Assembly: GCA_937995335.1 (NCBI GenBank)
Contig: CALKIH010000044.1
Span: 13,050 to 77,049, forward strand
Direction: 5' to 3'
Source: UBA2357 sp002344625
GTDB taxonomy: Bacteria; Pseudomonadota; Gammaproteobacteria; Burkholderiales; Rhodocyclaceae
Length of the DNA stretch: 64,000 nt
Shown: piece after piece, positions 7,684 to 15,777 of the stretch
How positions within the stretch are numbered: the first letter of the stretch is position 1
Layout: every line of letters begins with the position of its first letter
The notes under the pieces: model-generated
Told to the model about the DNA's origin: nothing
The model's input: only the letters and a program-made list of their open reading frames with translations
Database searches by the model: none
Position numbers and translations under genes: made by a program

Positions 7684-9144
7684 TTGAAGCACCTCGCCAT
7701 TCTCGACGAGTTCCGTGAGTTGATGTCGGAACTGGAAGCACAAGTCGAGGCGTCGTCGGCTATGGGACACTTCGACATCCACAAAGTCTCGGAAGGCCTC
7801 GTGCTTGGCGTTCTGCGGGAACTTTACGGCTGGGAAAAACTGCGCAACCTGAATGCAGACGAGAGGCCTAATTTTCCTGGAATCGACTTGGCGGACGATG
7901 AGAAACGGATCGCCATTCAGGTGACGGGCACACCAACGCTGGAGAAAGTTAAGGCGACGATCGAGACGTTTCTTTCGCACGGACTCGACAAACGCTATCA
8001 GCGTTTGATGGTGTATGTGTTGACAAGAAAGCAGGCGAGCTACTCGCAAGACGCGATAGACCGCGTTGCGAGCAGAAGAATCAGTATCAGCAGTACACAC
8101 GACATCGTTGACATGCGCGATATCTGCGCGAGGGCCGCTAACGTCCAGCCGCGACAGTTGGCGGCTGCGCTTGAGGTAGTGCGAGCTTACATGCGGGGTG
8201 GTGTCGCCACAGGCCTGTCAGAGGTAGATTTTGACCCACCCACGTTGACGGTCGAGCGTGCGAACTTGAATCTGGTTGAGGTTTACTTCCCGCTGTGGCT
8301 CTATATCGCGGATCTGCGCGAGGATATCCGGCTAGAGAAAGTCAAGCGTAGACGTAACGAGCGACAGTTGATTCGAAAGGCCCTTACAGAGCTGAACCTG
8401 CGTGTCTCCTCGGACTACGAGGTAAGCAGCCGACAACTCATCACCTTTCAACCGCTTGACGACAGTCAGGGGCCGTTCGCTCGCCTAGTTGACCTCGGAA
8501 CAGCCACGTCGCTGCGTCCTAATGAGTTTTATGACGCAGACGAGGATCGAGAGCGTATTTTTAAGTCGCTGCTTCGCTTTACGCTGCAACAGAAGCTCTA
8601 TAAGCATCGAGTGCGGTGGATGCACGAGGACGGTTTGTTTGTTTTCCTCCCGTTTAATGATGGCGACCTGCTGCGGGAAGAAACTTGGACGGGGCTCAAG
8701 AAAGCCACCCGGCGCGTTTACGAGAGCAAGATCAACAAGAACGACTCGAATAAGACGGTAATCTGTAAGCACTTTGCCTTCGCTGTGGACTTCTTGCTCA
8801 ATGAGGGCCGATGGTTTGTTGCGTTGACGCCGGACTGGTATTTCAGCCATGGAGAAGGATATCGGAGATCACGATACGCCGACCAGAGCCTCAAGTGGTT
8901 GAAGAAGAAGGAGGTCAATCGGACCGTCTCCGACCACTTTCGCTTTCTTTCCTCATGGTTGACTGCACTCGATCAGGAAGATCTCTTCGCTTCGACGGAC
9001 GGTCAAGCGTCCGCGCTAGCCTTCGGCGAGGTTTTATCGTTCGACAACCATCCAGCCCTGCCGGACGAATCGTGGCTGCCCCTGCGGGATTCTTTGGAAG
9101 ATGACAAGGACCTCTCGATAAGGAGGCTGTTTGACACGCTATGA
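7684..9144 (+). CDS. SMEK-domain/APAZ-like effector of a short Argonaute system
   Basis: 486 residues from TTG 7684; ATG 7723 or 7762 would cut into the N-terminal helix of the domain. Residues about 5-120 match the SMEK domain, with NFPGIDL at 63-69, AIQVT at 77-81, then a helix and YQRLMVYVLTRKQASY. That core resembles a nuclease-like fold but has no Lys in the QxK position. Residues about 310-430 look like an APAZ domain: TWTGLKKATRRVY, KHFAFAVDF and GRWFVALTPDWYF. By analogy with other short pAgo operons this is the toxic effector held by its Argonaute partner. The stop overlaps the next start (ATGA). No characterised homologue is known to me. Confidence 0.75.
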   Translation: MKHLAILDEFRELMSELEAQVEASSAMGHFDIHKVSEGLVLGVLRELYGWEKLRNLNADERPNFPGIDLADDEKRIAIQVTGTPTLEKVKATIETFLSHGLDKRYQRLMVYVLTRKQASYSQDAIDRVASRRISISSTHDIVDMRDICARAANVQPRQLAAALEVVRAYMRGGVATGLSEVDFDPPTLTVERANLNLVEVYFPLWLYIADLREDIRLEKVKRRRNERQLIRKALTELNLRVSSDYEVSSRQLITFQPLDDSQGPFARLVDLGTATSLRPNEFYDADEDRERIFKSLLRFTLQQKLYKHRVRWMHEDGLFVFLPFNDGDLLREETWTGLKKATRRVYESKINKNDSNKTVICKHFAFAVDFLLNEGRWFVALTPDWYFSHGEGYRRSRYADQSLKWLKKKEVNRTVSDHFRFLSSWLTALDQEDLFASTDGQASALAFGEVLSFDNHPALPDESWLPLRDSLEDDKDLSIRRLFDTL

Positions 9145-10562
9145 AACTCGAACACCTCACCGAACCAAGGCTGCGGTTTGCCGCAGGCGAGCACATCTGT
9201 CCGAGAAGAGGAATCACCGCTTACGGAGTATTCGATCGCATTATGGGGGCGCGACGGACCGAGGTCATGGTGGGCGGTGTGGGGACCGCCACTTGCCTTG
9301 AAGGCCTTGAACGGTGGGTGACGAGGTGTGCGAATGAGATCGCTGCCCCTGAAGACACTCGGCAGCCGAACCTCCGCGTGCCATTCCCTGGGATTGGCAT
9401 TGGTTACGGTTTCGACGTCAAGCTGGTGTTCAGTCAAGAACTCACACGAACGCTCAAGAAGAGCGACGTAGAAGAAATCGTGGCGACCAGTGATCGTCAT
9501 ACAAGGCTAACGAAGGCCACCGAGCTTTACTACGAGCACATCAAGTTTCTTGCGCAGAACCGCCCAGTGGACGTGGTTGTGTGTGTAATTCCGGAGGTGC
9601 TTTACAAGGTAATTTCGACCGACGAGCGTGGATCGCTCGAGGATAGCTTGGAAGCCAGCGTCGAGGTCACGACAGAATTGAATTTCCGGCGGGCGCTGAA
9701 GGCGCGAGCAATGCATCTCGACAAGCCCCTTCAACTTGTTCGAGCCGTGTCCCTCGAAAGCAACAAGGAGGGTCAGCAGGACGACGCAACCAAGGCATGG
9801 AACTTCTGCACCGCGCTGTACTACAAAGCGGGTCCTAGAGTGCCGTGGAGGCTGCAATCCGATGTGCAACGTCCGATCTCGTGCGCGGTAGGTATCGCCT
9901 TTTATCGGAGTCGTGACCGACAAATTTTGAACACGAGCCTTGCACAGATCTTCGACGACTTGGGAAATGGACTTATTCTGCGTGGCACACCGGTGAACAT
10001 GGCGCGAGACGATCGGGTGCCGCATCTGAGTGGCAACCAGGCCTACGACCTCTTGACGGCAGCTATGAACGAGTACCGGATTGCCTTGCGGACCTATCCT
10101 GCTCGCATCATCGTGCACAAATCATCGAACTTTTCTCCGGCTGAGATTGATGGCCTGACGCAAGCTGCGAACGACCTTCGGATAGACACGGTTGACTTGG
10201 TTACCGTGATGGATTCGAAGCTCCGGCTGTTCAGAGATGGGAACTACCCACCGTATCGAGGGACTCGGATAGGCCTTGCTGAGCACAGGCATCTCCTCTA
10301 TACAAGAGGCTCCGTTTGGTACTATCAGACTTATCCTGGTCTTTATATCCCGCAGCCAATCGAGTTGCGAATCGTGCGCTCCGAGCAGTCACCGTCGTTT
10401 ATTGCTCGTGAGGTGCTCGGGATGACAAAAATGAACTGGAACAATACGCAGTTCGACGGGAAGTACCCAGTGACATTAGGCTGTGCGCGCAAGGTCGGAG
10501 AAATCATGAAATACCTTGGTGAATCCGATGTTCCTCAAATTCGCTATGGCTTCTATATGTGA
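9141..10562 (+). CDS. Short prokaryotic Argonaute (MID-PIWI only)
   Basis: 473 residues, typical for short pAgos lacking N and PAZ domains. MID is roughly residues 120-260, with KPLQLVRAVSL and the signature WNFCTALYYKAG-VPWRL. PIWI follows to the end, with MTKMNWNNTQFDGKYPVTL and the terminal RYGFYM characteristic of this family. The catalytic DEDX tetrad is broken: the first Asp position reads AVGIAFY, and the third reads IIVHKSSNF, lacking the Asp. It should therefore bind a guide and target but not slice. Coupled to the upstream effector by a 4-bp overlap. Confidence 0.88.
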   Translation: MKLEHLTEPRLRFAAGEHICPRRGITAYGVFDRIMGARRTEVMVGGVGTATCLEGLERWVTRCANEIAAPEDTRQPNLRVPFPGIGIGYGFDVKLVFSQELTRTLKKSDVEEIVATSDRHTRLTKATELYYEHIKFLAQNRPVDVVVCVIPEVLYKVISTDERGSLEDSLEASVEVTTELNFRRALKARAMHLDKPLQLVRAVSLESNKEGQQDDATKAWNFCTALYYKAGPRVPWRLQSDVQRPISCAVGIAFYRSRDRQILNTSLAQIFDDLGNGLILRGTPVNMARDDRVPHLSGNQAYDLLTAAMNEYRIALRTYPARIIVHKSSNFSPAEIDGLTQAANDLRIDTVDLVTVMDSKLRLFRDGNYPPYRGTRIGLAEHRHLLYTRGSVWYYQTYPGLYIPQPIELRIVRSEQSPSFIAREVLGMTKMNWNNTQFDGKYPVTLGCARKVGEIMKYLGESDVPQIRYGFYM

Positions 10563-10960
10563 GGAACTTTCGGAGATATCGTAGGTGAGCAAGCTGACAT
10601 CAAGGCGGCAGGGTCTTTTCTTTGGAGTTCAAACTTGAACGATTTGGATGTGTAAACGTTTCCGAGGATAGATGAGTGGTCGTCGTCGGAAAAAAGAGAG
10701 GGCGTGTTTGGTTATAAAAGGTTAAAAGATGGTTAACGTCCAAGAAATAGGACGAAAAAACATAGTAAAGCAATGGTTTAGGAAAACAGCCCCTGCTTCA
10801 TCTGTCACGATTTCATGCGCCATCTGTTACGGTTTCATGCTTCATCTGTCACGGATTTCGCAACCAAGTGGCCAATTTCATGCTTCATTTGTCACGAGAC
10901 ATGCTTCATCTGTCACGGTCGGCGGCGGTTTGGTGAATCTGGCGCGATGTGTCGAGTAGG

Positions 10961-10969
10961 TTGTCCACA
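10961..10969 (+). promoter_or_regulatory. DnaA-box-like site in oriV
   Basis: TTGTCCACA, one base off the DnaA consensus TTATCCACA, between the two iteron clusters. Confidence 0.5.
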
Positions 10970-11080
10970 AGGGAGGTCGGCAAACGGGGTTGTGACGTCC
11001 GAAACCGTGACAGATGACGCATGGGCGACGAGTTTGGCCTGCGTCATCTGTCACGCCGCATGCGTCATCTGTCACGATTC

Positions 11081-11089
11081 TGTGGATAA
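11081..11089 (-). promoter_or_regulatory. DnaA box in oriV
   Basis: TGTGGATAA, the exact complement of TTATCCACA, immediately beside the eighth iteron. Host DnaA binding is expected, as at RK2 oriV. Confidence 0.7.
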
Positions 11090-11216
11090 CTGGGCTACGC
11101 GGGCATTTGCCGATGGCTTGGCGACAGGGGGACAGGTGCTGGGCAAGCCGTGACAAATGAAGCATGGAGAAGAACAGGGTGCTCGCGCGCCGTGGTGGTG
11201 TGCGGTGGCCGTGCAA

Positions 11217-12089
11217 TTATTCGTTGACGACGTAGATGCTGTCGTCGGTATGTAGCTGCACGCACTTGGCAATGCCGCTAGCCTCGATCTCTGCACAGGC
11301 CTCGCGTGCGGTGCGCCGCCACCCGTAGACGGTCTTGCTCGTTGATCCACACATTTCGCGGAATCTCTCGAGTTTGAGGGGGAAAGGTTGTTTGTGGCTC
11401 TCGATGTAGTCCGCCAGGCGGCGGGCTACCGGGGACAAGGAGCGATAGGTCTCCCAGGAATGATTGGTGAAGGTGTTGCCGGCGAACAGCACGACAAGGT
11501 TGGGGTCGATCCAGACGCGGTATTGCGTGAGCTTGCCTTCAGAGTCGTTGATGGCGCTGTACTTGTCGATCAGCGAGATGGCACCGCTCTTGCCATAGGC
11601 TTTTTCGTTGAGGACCAGCACTTCGTTGGCCTTGAGGCGAGAAATGGATTCTCGGACCTTGTCGTAGTAGCGCCCATTCTTGGCCCAGCCGAGGTCGCGC
11701 ACCAGGTCCTTGACGGAGAACTCGAAGGGCTCGCCCAAGGGCACGTGCTTGGCGTAGTGCATGATTTGCAGCCAGACCAGTTCGTCGTCCTCGGCCCGCA
11801 GCTCGATGCCGGTATAGACCAGCGAAATGCCCTGGCCTTCGTGCAGGTGGAAGAGTTTTTCGTGTTGTAGAACCCGCCGGGCTTCCCTCTTGTTGCGGGC
11901 GGTGAACAGCGACGAGCGGGCGTAGTCGTTCGGGATGAAGCGCTGGCTGTCGTTCAGGTCGGGAAGCAGCAAGTCCAGTTGGAACGGCTGGTGTGGGTCG
12001 ATGCCCCGCTTGTCCAGGTAGGCGTCGCGGCGAAGCTTGTCGAACTTCCCGGAAATCTGGTCTGTCGGTACTTTCTCGCCGGTTGCCAT
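11217..12089 (-). CDS. trfA: TrfA-like replication initiator
   Basis: 290 residues, close to the short TrfA form of RK2 (285). The shared core includes PNDYARSSLFTARNKREARR, YTGIELRAEDDELVW, DLGWAKNGRYY, VVLFAGNTFT, LSPVARRLADYIESH and PLKLERFREMCGS. These are winged-helix domains that bind iterons and load the replisome. Unlike RK2 there is no in-frame N-terminal extension for a long form. It sits 83 bp downstream of korB on the same strand, so it is probably read from the korA operon. The adjacent iterons support the role. Confidence 0.92.
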   Translation of the reverse strand: MATGEKVPTDQISGKFDKLRRDAYLDKRGIDPHQPFQLDLLLPDLNDSQRFIPNDYARSSLFTARNKREARRVLQHEKLFHLHEGQGISLVYTGIELRAEDDELVWLQIMHYAKHVPLGEPFEFSVKDLVRDLGWAKNGRYYDKVRESISRLKANEVLVLNEKAYGKSGAISLIDKYSAINDSEGKLTQYRVWIDPNLVVLFAGNTFTNHSWETYRSLSPVARRLADYIESHKQPFPLKLERFREMCGSTSKTVYGWRRTAREACAEIEASGIAKCVQLHTDDSIYVVNE

Positions 12090-12172
12090 GTTTTCTTACT
12101 CCCTCTTTCTTCCGTTGGCCTTGCGGCTTGAAGTTGCAAAGCCGCCAGGCTGCTGGGGTATCCGAACCCTGC

Positions 12173-13258
12173 TTACCCTTCCACGAGTGCTACGAGCTGT
12201 ACTTGCGAAAGATCGGCCATGAACTCCTGTCCGTCATCCTCGTATTTCAACAAGGCGTAGCCTGCGGCCGGTGGCCGGCGATTCAGGAGCAGGCGGGCGG
12301 GCCGATCGTCGTGCCTGACCTGCACGATAGTTTTCTTCAGCTTGTCCAGGTTGGCTTCCTTCGGAGCTTTTTCGTACTTGTCCGCGGACGCTTCCGGAGC
12401 TTGCTCACCAACGGCGTTTTCATCGTTGCCGGCTTCGGTGTCGCTCTGGGCGGCGGGGGTCTCATCGACCGGGTCGTCGGCGGCGGCAGGAGCGACGTAC
12501 TCGTGCTTGCGTTTGTCTTCGAGAAACTCGCGCAGTAGCTTGACCGATCCGCGTGCAATTTCCTGGCTCTCGTCGGCCAGCCACACGCTTACCTCCTGGG
12601 GTCGCTTCTTGTGCGCGATCACCAGTTCGTTGATCACCGTCACGTCACGACATCGCCCCGAGTTGAATGCACTGGCAATTGGGTCCGGCAGGTCCAGCAA
12701 GGTCACGTGCTGTGACACAAAGGACGCGGATTTGCCAAGCTCCTTGGCGATTTCGCCCTTCTGCTTGCCCTTGGCCAGTTCGCGGCCGATGAAGTCGGCA
12801 ATCTCGCGGGGGGTAAGGTCGTTGCGTTGCAGGTTCTCGATGACCTGGTCGGCCTCGTTGTAGTCGTTGTCGATGAACGCGGGGATGCTGCTCTTGCCAG
12901 CCAGTTTTGACGCGCGAGCGCGCCGCGCGCCGTGGTTGATGATGAAAAATCCGGAAGCCTCGGGATTCTCACGCACGGAAATGGGGGTCTTGACGCCGCG
13001 CAAACGGATCGTGTCGGCGAGTTCTGTCAGGCTTTCCGAAGAGAAGCCCGGGTTGTCCTTTGTTCTCGGTTGGTGGGGATCCTCGGAAATTAGATCGAGC
13101 GGCAGATCCAGTGGCCCCGAGGCATTCCCACTGGCGTCCGGCTGGTTCAGGAGGCCCGAAAGATCGCCGATGTTATCCAGGCCTAGTCCGAACGCCGGTG
13201 GCTGCGCCTCGGGCTGCTTCTTGGCCTTCTTGACGGGGTTGGTGGCGGCGGTGGTCAT
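12173..13258 (-). CDS. korB: KorB global repressor / ParB partition protein
   Basis: 361 residues (RK2 358). The start at MTTAATNPVKK overlaps the incC stop. A ParB N-terminal segment (SEDPHQPRTK, NPGFSSESLTELADTI) is followed by the helix-turn-helix KGEIAKELGKSASFVSQH. A charged linker (about 250-310) and an SH3-like C-terminal dimer domain follow. It binds TTTAGC-S-GCTAAA operators, eight of which occur in the left half of this window, to silence backbone promoters and to serve as the centromere-binding protein with IncC. Confidence 0.95.
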   Translation of the reverse strand: MTTAATNPVKKAKKQPEAQPPAFGLGLDNIGDLSGLLNQPDASGNASGPLDLPLDLISEDPHQPRTKDNPGFSSESLTELADTIRLRGVKTPISVRENPEASGFFIINHGARRARASKLAGKSSIPAFIDNDYNEADQVIENLQRNDLTPREIADFIGRELAKGKQKGEIAKELGKSASFVSQHVTLLDLPDPIASAFNSGRCRDVTVINELVIAHKKRPQEVSVWLADESQEIARGSVKLLREFLEDKRKHEYVAPAAADDPVDETPAAQSDTEAGNDENAVGEQAPEASADKYEKAPKEANLDKLKKTIVQVRHDDRPARLLLNRRPPAAGYALLKYEDDGQEFMADLSQVQLVALVEG

Positions 13259-14025
13259 TGTGCAATCTCCATCTTCTCGAAAACATGGGCGGCCAATGCG
13301 CGGACTTCTTGCGCGGCCTTGCGAGCGGCGGTCTTCCTGATCTTCCAGACCGGCACGCCTGAAGCCAGGGCATCGGCGATACTGCTGCGCAGGCCGATTC
13401 CGGCCGGGATCATCAGTTGTGGATAGGCGTTCGCCAGTTCTTGCAGGTGGCGACCGTGGCGCGGGTTGCGGCCATCGATCTTGCTGGGCACCATGCCAAG
13501 GAACTTCAGGCCGGGATTGGCCTTGCGGACGTTGGCAATGGCCATGACCATCTTCTTGATCCCCTGGATGCTGTAGGCCTCCAGCTCGATCGGCGAAAGC
13601 ACATAGTCGGCCGCGTAAAGTGCCGCGGCCATGCTGACGCCAAGGGAAGGCGCGGTGTCGATCAGGCAGACGTCGAATCCGCACTTGGCCAGTGCCTTGA
13701 GGTTGTGCGTGAAGCTCGATGCCACATCGGCCATGGTCCGCTTTTCCATGTCGGCCAGTGGCGCGTCGGAAGCGATCAGGCGTACCAGCGGGCCTTCGGG
13801 CAAGTCCTTGAAGCAGGCGCGTACCGCGTCGCCTTTCGTCGAGAACATCTGGCTTGCCAGGTAGCCGCTCTGGAATTCCTGCAGCGTATAAGAGGCATTG
13901 GCCTGGGTGTCCAGGTCGATCACGGCAACTCTCAAGCCGCGTTCGAGGAAGTCAAACGCAAGGTGAACGACGGTCGAAGTCTTGCCGACGCCGCCCTTCT
14001 GGTTTGCCGTGACGAGTGTTTTCAT
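13255..14025 (-). CDS. incC: IncC ParA-type partition ATPase (short form)
   Basis: 256 residues, equal to the IncC2 short form of RK2. Deviant Walker A KGGVGKTS at residues 10-17, DLDTQANASYTL, CLIDTAPSLGV, and a near RK2-identical C-terminus (RSSIADALASGVPVWKI). It drives active partition and boosts KorB repression. RK2 also makes a long form starting inside korA; here the same frame is present upstream but a TAA sits directly before this ATG, so only the short form can be made. Confidence 0.95.
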   Translation of the reverse strand: MKTLVTANQKGGVGKTSTVVHLAFDFLERGLRVAVIDLDTQANASYTLQEFQSGYLASQMFSTKGDAVRACFKDLPEGPLVRLIASDAPLADMEKRTMADVASSFTHNLKALAKCGFDVCLIDTAPSLGVSMAAALYAADYVLSPIELEAYSIQGIKKMVMAIANVRKANPGLKFLGMVPSKIDGRNPRHGRHLQELANAYPQLMIPAGIGLRSSIADALASGVPVWKIRKTAARKAAQEVRALAAHVFEKMEIAQ

Positions 14026-14327
14026 TTAGTGGGTTCCCGTTTCCTTGTGGCGTCCTCTGCCCACTTTTTCACGATGAAAGCCTGATGTTCCGGCAATACT
14101 GCCGACACGCGCTCGTAGCCCGCCGGTAAATTCTTTGCCTGGTGTGCGGACCACACCCGGTCGACCGCTTGCGATACCGCACCCCTGGAGAGGCCCAATA
14201 GCGCGACAAAGTCCGCTTGTGGTTTGCCGTCGATCAGCACGCCGCGTGCGATTTCCAGTGTCTGCACCCCTACTTTCAGCCCCTTGACGGCCTCGTGGAA
14301 CTGGCCTTCGGTCAGGCGTTTTTTCAT
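14022..14327 (-). CDS. korA: KorA (TrfB) transcriptional repressor
   Basis: 101 residues from MKKRLTEGQF, the RK2 start; three extra codons upstream are possible. The helix-turn-helix is QADFVALLGLSRGAVSQAV. The C-terminal dimerisation part RVSAVLPEHQAFIVKKW is almost identical to that of TrbA in this window. KorA binds GTTTAGCTAAAC-type sites and cooperates with KorB. First gene of the korA-incC-korB(-trfA) operon; its stop overlaps incC. No obvious KorA site is seen at its own promoter, only a KorB site about 110 bp upstream. Confidence 0.95.
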   Translation of the reverse strand: MKKRLTEGQFHEAVKGLKVGVQTLEIARGVLIDGKPQADFVALLGLSRGAVSQAVDRVWSAHQAKNLPAGYERVSAVLPEHQAFIVKKWAEDATRKREPTK

Positions 14328-14434
14328 GGATTGCACCCATTTCTTGCTCCGCGCCAGGATTGATCAAAAGACGGTGACAGCCGTCAATCGTGAGTTTTCG
14401 ATCAGCCGAACGGTTGTCCGGGAAGGCCGATTTT

Positions 14435-14447
14435 TTTAGCCGCTAAA
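14435..14447. promoter_or_regulatory. KorB operator (OB) upstream of korA
   Basis: TTTAGCCGCTAAA, exact consensus. It overlaps the 3' end of kleE, whose TAG stop lies inside the operator. Probably controls the korA operon. Confidence 0.85.
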
Positions 14448-14772
14448 ATTTCTTCCCGTTCGGCTGGTACAGAGAAACAAAGCAGGTAAGTGAGGTCAGC
14501 ACTGCGAAATGGAGGAGAAACGTCCAAACGGCATGAACGTCCGGCCTGCCCCATTGGTATATCATGCGAAACAGCTGAAAGACCACGTTGATCGATAGAA
14601 CCCATTTCAATACCGGCCACACGAGAACAATGGCAACCCAGACGCCTTCAACCAGGCCGGAAAAGATGGCTTGTCCGCGGATCCCTTCAAGGTACTTGGA
14701 AGCGATCTGTGGTCGAGTCGCATGAGGAGCGAGGGAATCGATGCTCCGGGGGAACTTGATGATGCTCGCCAT
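14443..14772 (-). CDS. kleE: KleE membrane protein
   Basis: 109 residues. Starts MASIIKFPR after a strong ribosome site (GGAGGG). VLVWPVLKWVLSI then FQLFRMIYQWG and WTFLLHFAVLTSLT-FVSLYQP match RK2 KleE as I remember it. Two or three membrane segments are predicted by eye. Part of the kilE group in RK2, linked to stable inheritance in some hosts; mechanism unknown. The other kle genes are not visible here, so the group is reduced to kleE. Confidence 0.8.
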   Translation of the reverse strand: MASIIKFPRSIDSLAPHATRPQIASKYLEGIRGQAIFSGLVEGVWVAIVLVWPVLKWVLSINVVFQLFRMIYQWGRPDVHAVWTFLLHFAVLTSLTCFVSLYQPNGKKF

Positions 14773-15156
14773 TTATTGACCCTCCATGCGGTCGCATGTC
14801 TAATGCCGCTTGCAGGCCCGCGCCTGGGCCCTGGTGTGACAGCGCCGGGGTCAAGCGTCCCGGTTCGTCCGGGGCGCTTCACCTTGCCCGCCCGTTCGCC
14901 GACTGGCCTCTTCGGCCGATCACGTCGGCCCGAACCGGATTCGCGCTGCGCGCGGGCTTTCCTCGCATGACACCGCCTCTTTGTCGCTCGCTAGCCGTCG
15001 GTTCGCCAGCTGTGCCGCCCGCTCAGTTGGGAGTTATAGGTCACAACCACAGTCCCCCGTAGAGCGCTGGATAGCAATTTAGCTAAACTACATTCCTGCG
15101 TCAAGAACTTTAGCGGCTAAAATTTTGAGGCCGCGCCACCGGACAGTGACCATCAC
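14773..15156. promoter_or_regulatory. Divergent kleE / trbA control region with KorA- and KorB-type sites
   Basis: 384 bp without a gene. ATTTAGCTAAAC at 15077-15088 matches the KorA operator GTTTAGCTAAAC in 11 of 12 bases. TTTAGCGGCTAAA at 15109-15121 is a perfect KorB operator. Both lie 35-80 bp before trbA, so KorA and KorB probably repress trbA jointly. The GC-rich left part (14800-14990) has several inverted repeats and may hold the kleE promoter. Confidence 0.7.
15109..15121. promoter_or_regulatory. KorB operator (OB) before trbA
   Basis: TTTAGCGGCTAAA, exact consensus, 35 bp upstream of the trbA start and 20 bp from the KorA-like site. Confidence 0.85.
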
Positions 15157-15519
15157 GTGTACAGCCAGATTTTTTTTACCAACATCCTTCGCTTGCTTGA
15201 AGAACGAGACATGACGAAGCACGAGCTGGCCGACAAGGCGCACATCTCCATCTCGTTCCTCTCGGATCTGACCAACGGCAAGGCGAATCCCTCGCTGAAG
15301 ATCATGGAGGCGATCGCCGACGCTCTTGACACCCCGCTGCCAACGCTCCTCGAATGGACCGACCTTGATCGGGAAAGCCTGGACGCTCTGGCCGGTGGAC
15401 ATGCTCCGCACAGCCTTCCAGAAGGCGTCAGCCGGGTGTCGGCAGTATTGCCGGAACACCAGGCTTTCATCGTCAAGAAGTGGGATGAAGCGACAAGAAA
15501 GAAGCTGCGTAACCTGTAG
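15157..15519 (+). CDS. trbA: TrbA repressor of transfer genes
   Basis: 120 residues from GTG 15157. The N-terminal Xre-type helix-turn-helix is MTKHELADKAHISISFLSDLTNGKANPS. The C-terminal 40 residues (GVSRVSAVLPEHQAFIVKKW) are homologous to KorA, as known for RK2 TrbA. TrbA represses tra and trb promoters through CGATATATCG-like sites; an exact site precedes traK and near matches precede trbB and traG. Confidence 0.9.
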   Translation: MYSQIFFTNILRLLEERDMTKHELADKAHISISFLSDLTNGKANPSLKIMEAIADALDTPLPTLLEWTDLDRESLDALAGGHAPHSLPEGVSRVSAVLPEHQAFIVKKWDEATRKKLRNL

Positions 15520-15526
15520 TAACGCC

Positions 15527-15561
15527 AGGGCAGGACTTTAGCCGCTAAAATTCCCTGCCCT
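15527..15561. promoter_or_regulatory. KorB operator inside a hairpin, trbA-trbB gap
   Basis: TTTAGCCGCTAAA at 15537-15549 (exact OB) lies between AGGGCAGG (15527-15534) and CCTGCCCT (15554-15561), a perfect 8-bp stem followed by TTTC. The hairpin may terminate trbA transcription; the operator probably serves trbB, as the trbBp-associated KorB site does in RK2. Confidence 0.65.
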
Positions 15562-15714
15562 TTCAAATTGGCGCAACCTGCGCCTCCCAAGGCTCGATTC
15601 TGGTTTGTCGAATCCACGCATGACAAGCACCAAAGCTTGTTAAATCGGGCCACCCGTTAGCACAAACTCCACCGCACGTCCACTATAGCCATCGGCTTGC
15701 ATTAATCTCGTGTT

Positions 15715-15724
15715 CGTTATATCG
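15715..15724. promoter_or_regulatory. TrbA-like box at the trbB promoter
   Basis: CGTTATATCG, 9 of 10 to the palindrome CGATATATCG, about 54 bp before trbB. TTGCAT at 15697-15702 could be the -35 hexamer of trbBp. Confidence 0.55.
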
Positions 15725-15777
15725 TTTGGCGCGCTGAATATTTTCGGCATTCTAGCAAAACAGACCGGGATCGACAG

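Larger units (their letters stand above)
10794..11164. repeat. oriV: Vegetative origin oriV: nine iterons
   Basis: A 16-bp repeat, consensus TGCKTCATCTGTCACG. Plus-strand copies start at 10794, 10816, 10838, 10881, 10902, 11040 and 11061; inverted copies are at 11006-11021 and 11149-11164. Spacing within clusters is 21-22 bp, two helical turns. The complement contains TGACA-N2-TGA, the same core as RK2 iterons (TGACA-N2-TGAGGGG-C), but the rest differs. An AT-rich stretch at 10680-10790 is a likely melting region. It lies next to trfA. Confidence 0.9.

Noticed and set aside
10794..11164. Regular repeats as a CRISPR array
   Set aside because: Repeats are 16 bp at 21-22 bp spacing with inverted copies and DnaA boxes next to trfA; no cas genes. 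They are replication iterons.
14607..15062. Frames in the kleE-trbA gap as kleA-F or other genes
   Set aside because: They overlap kleE antisense or lack starts and codon bias; no match to other kle proteins.
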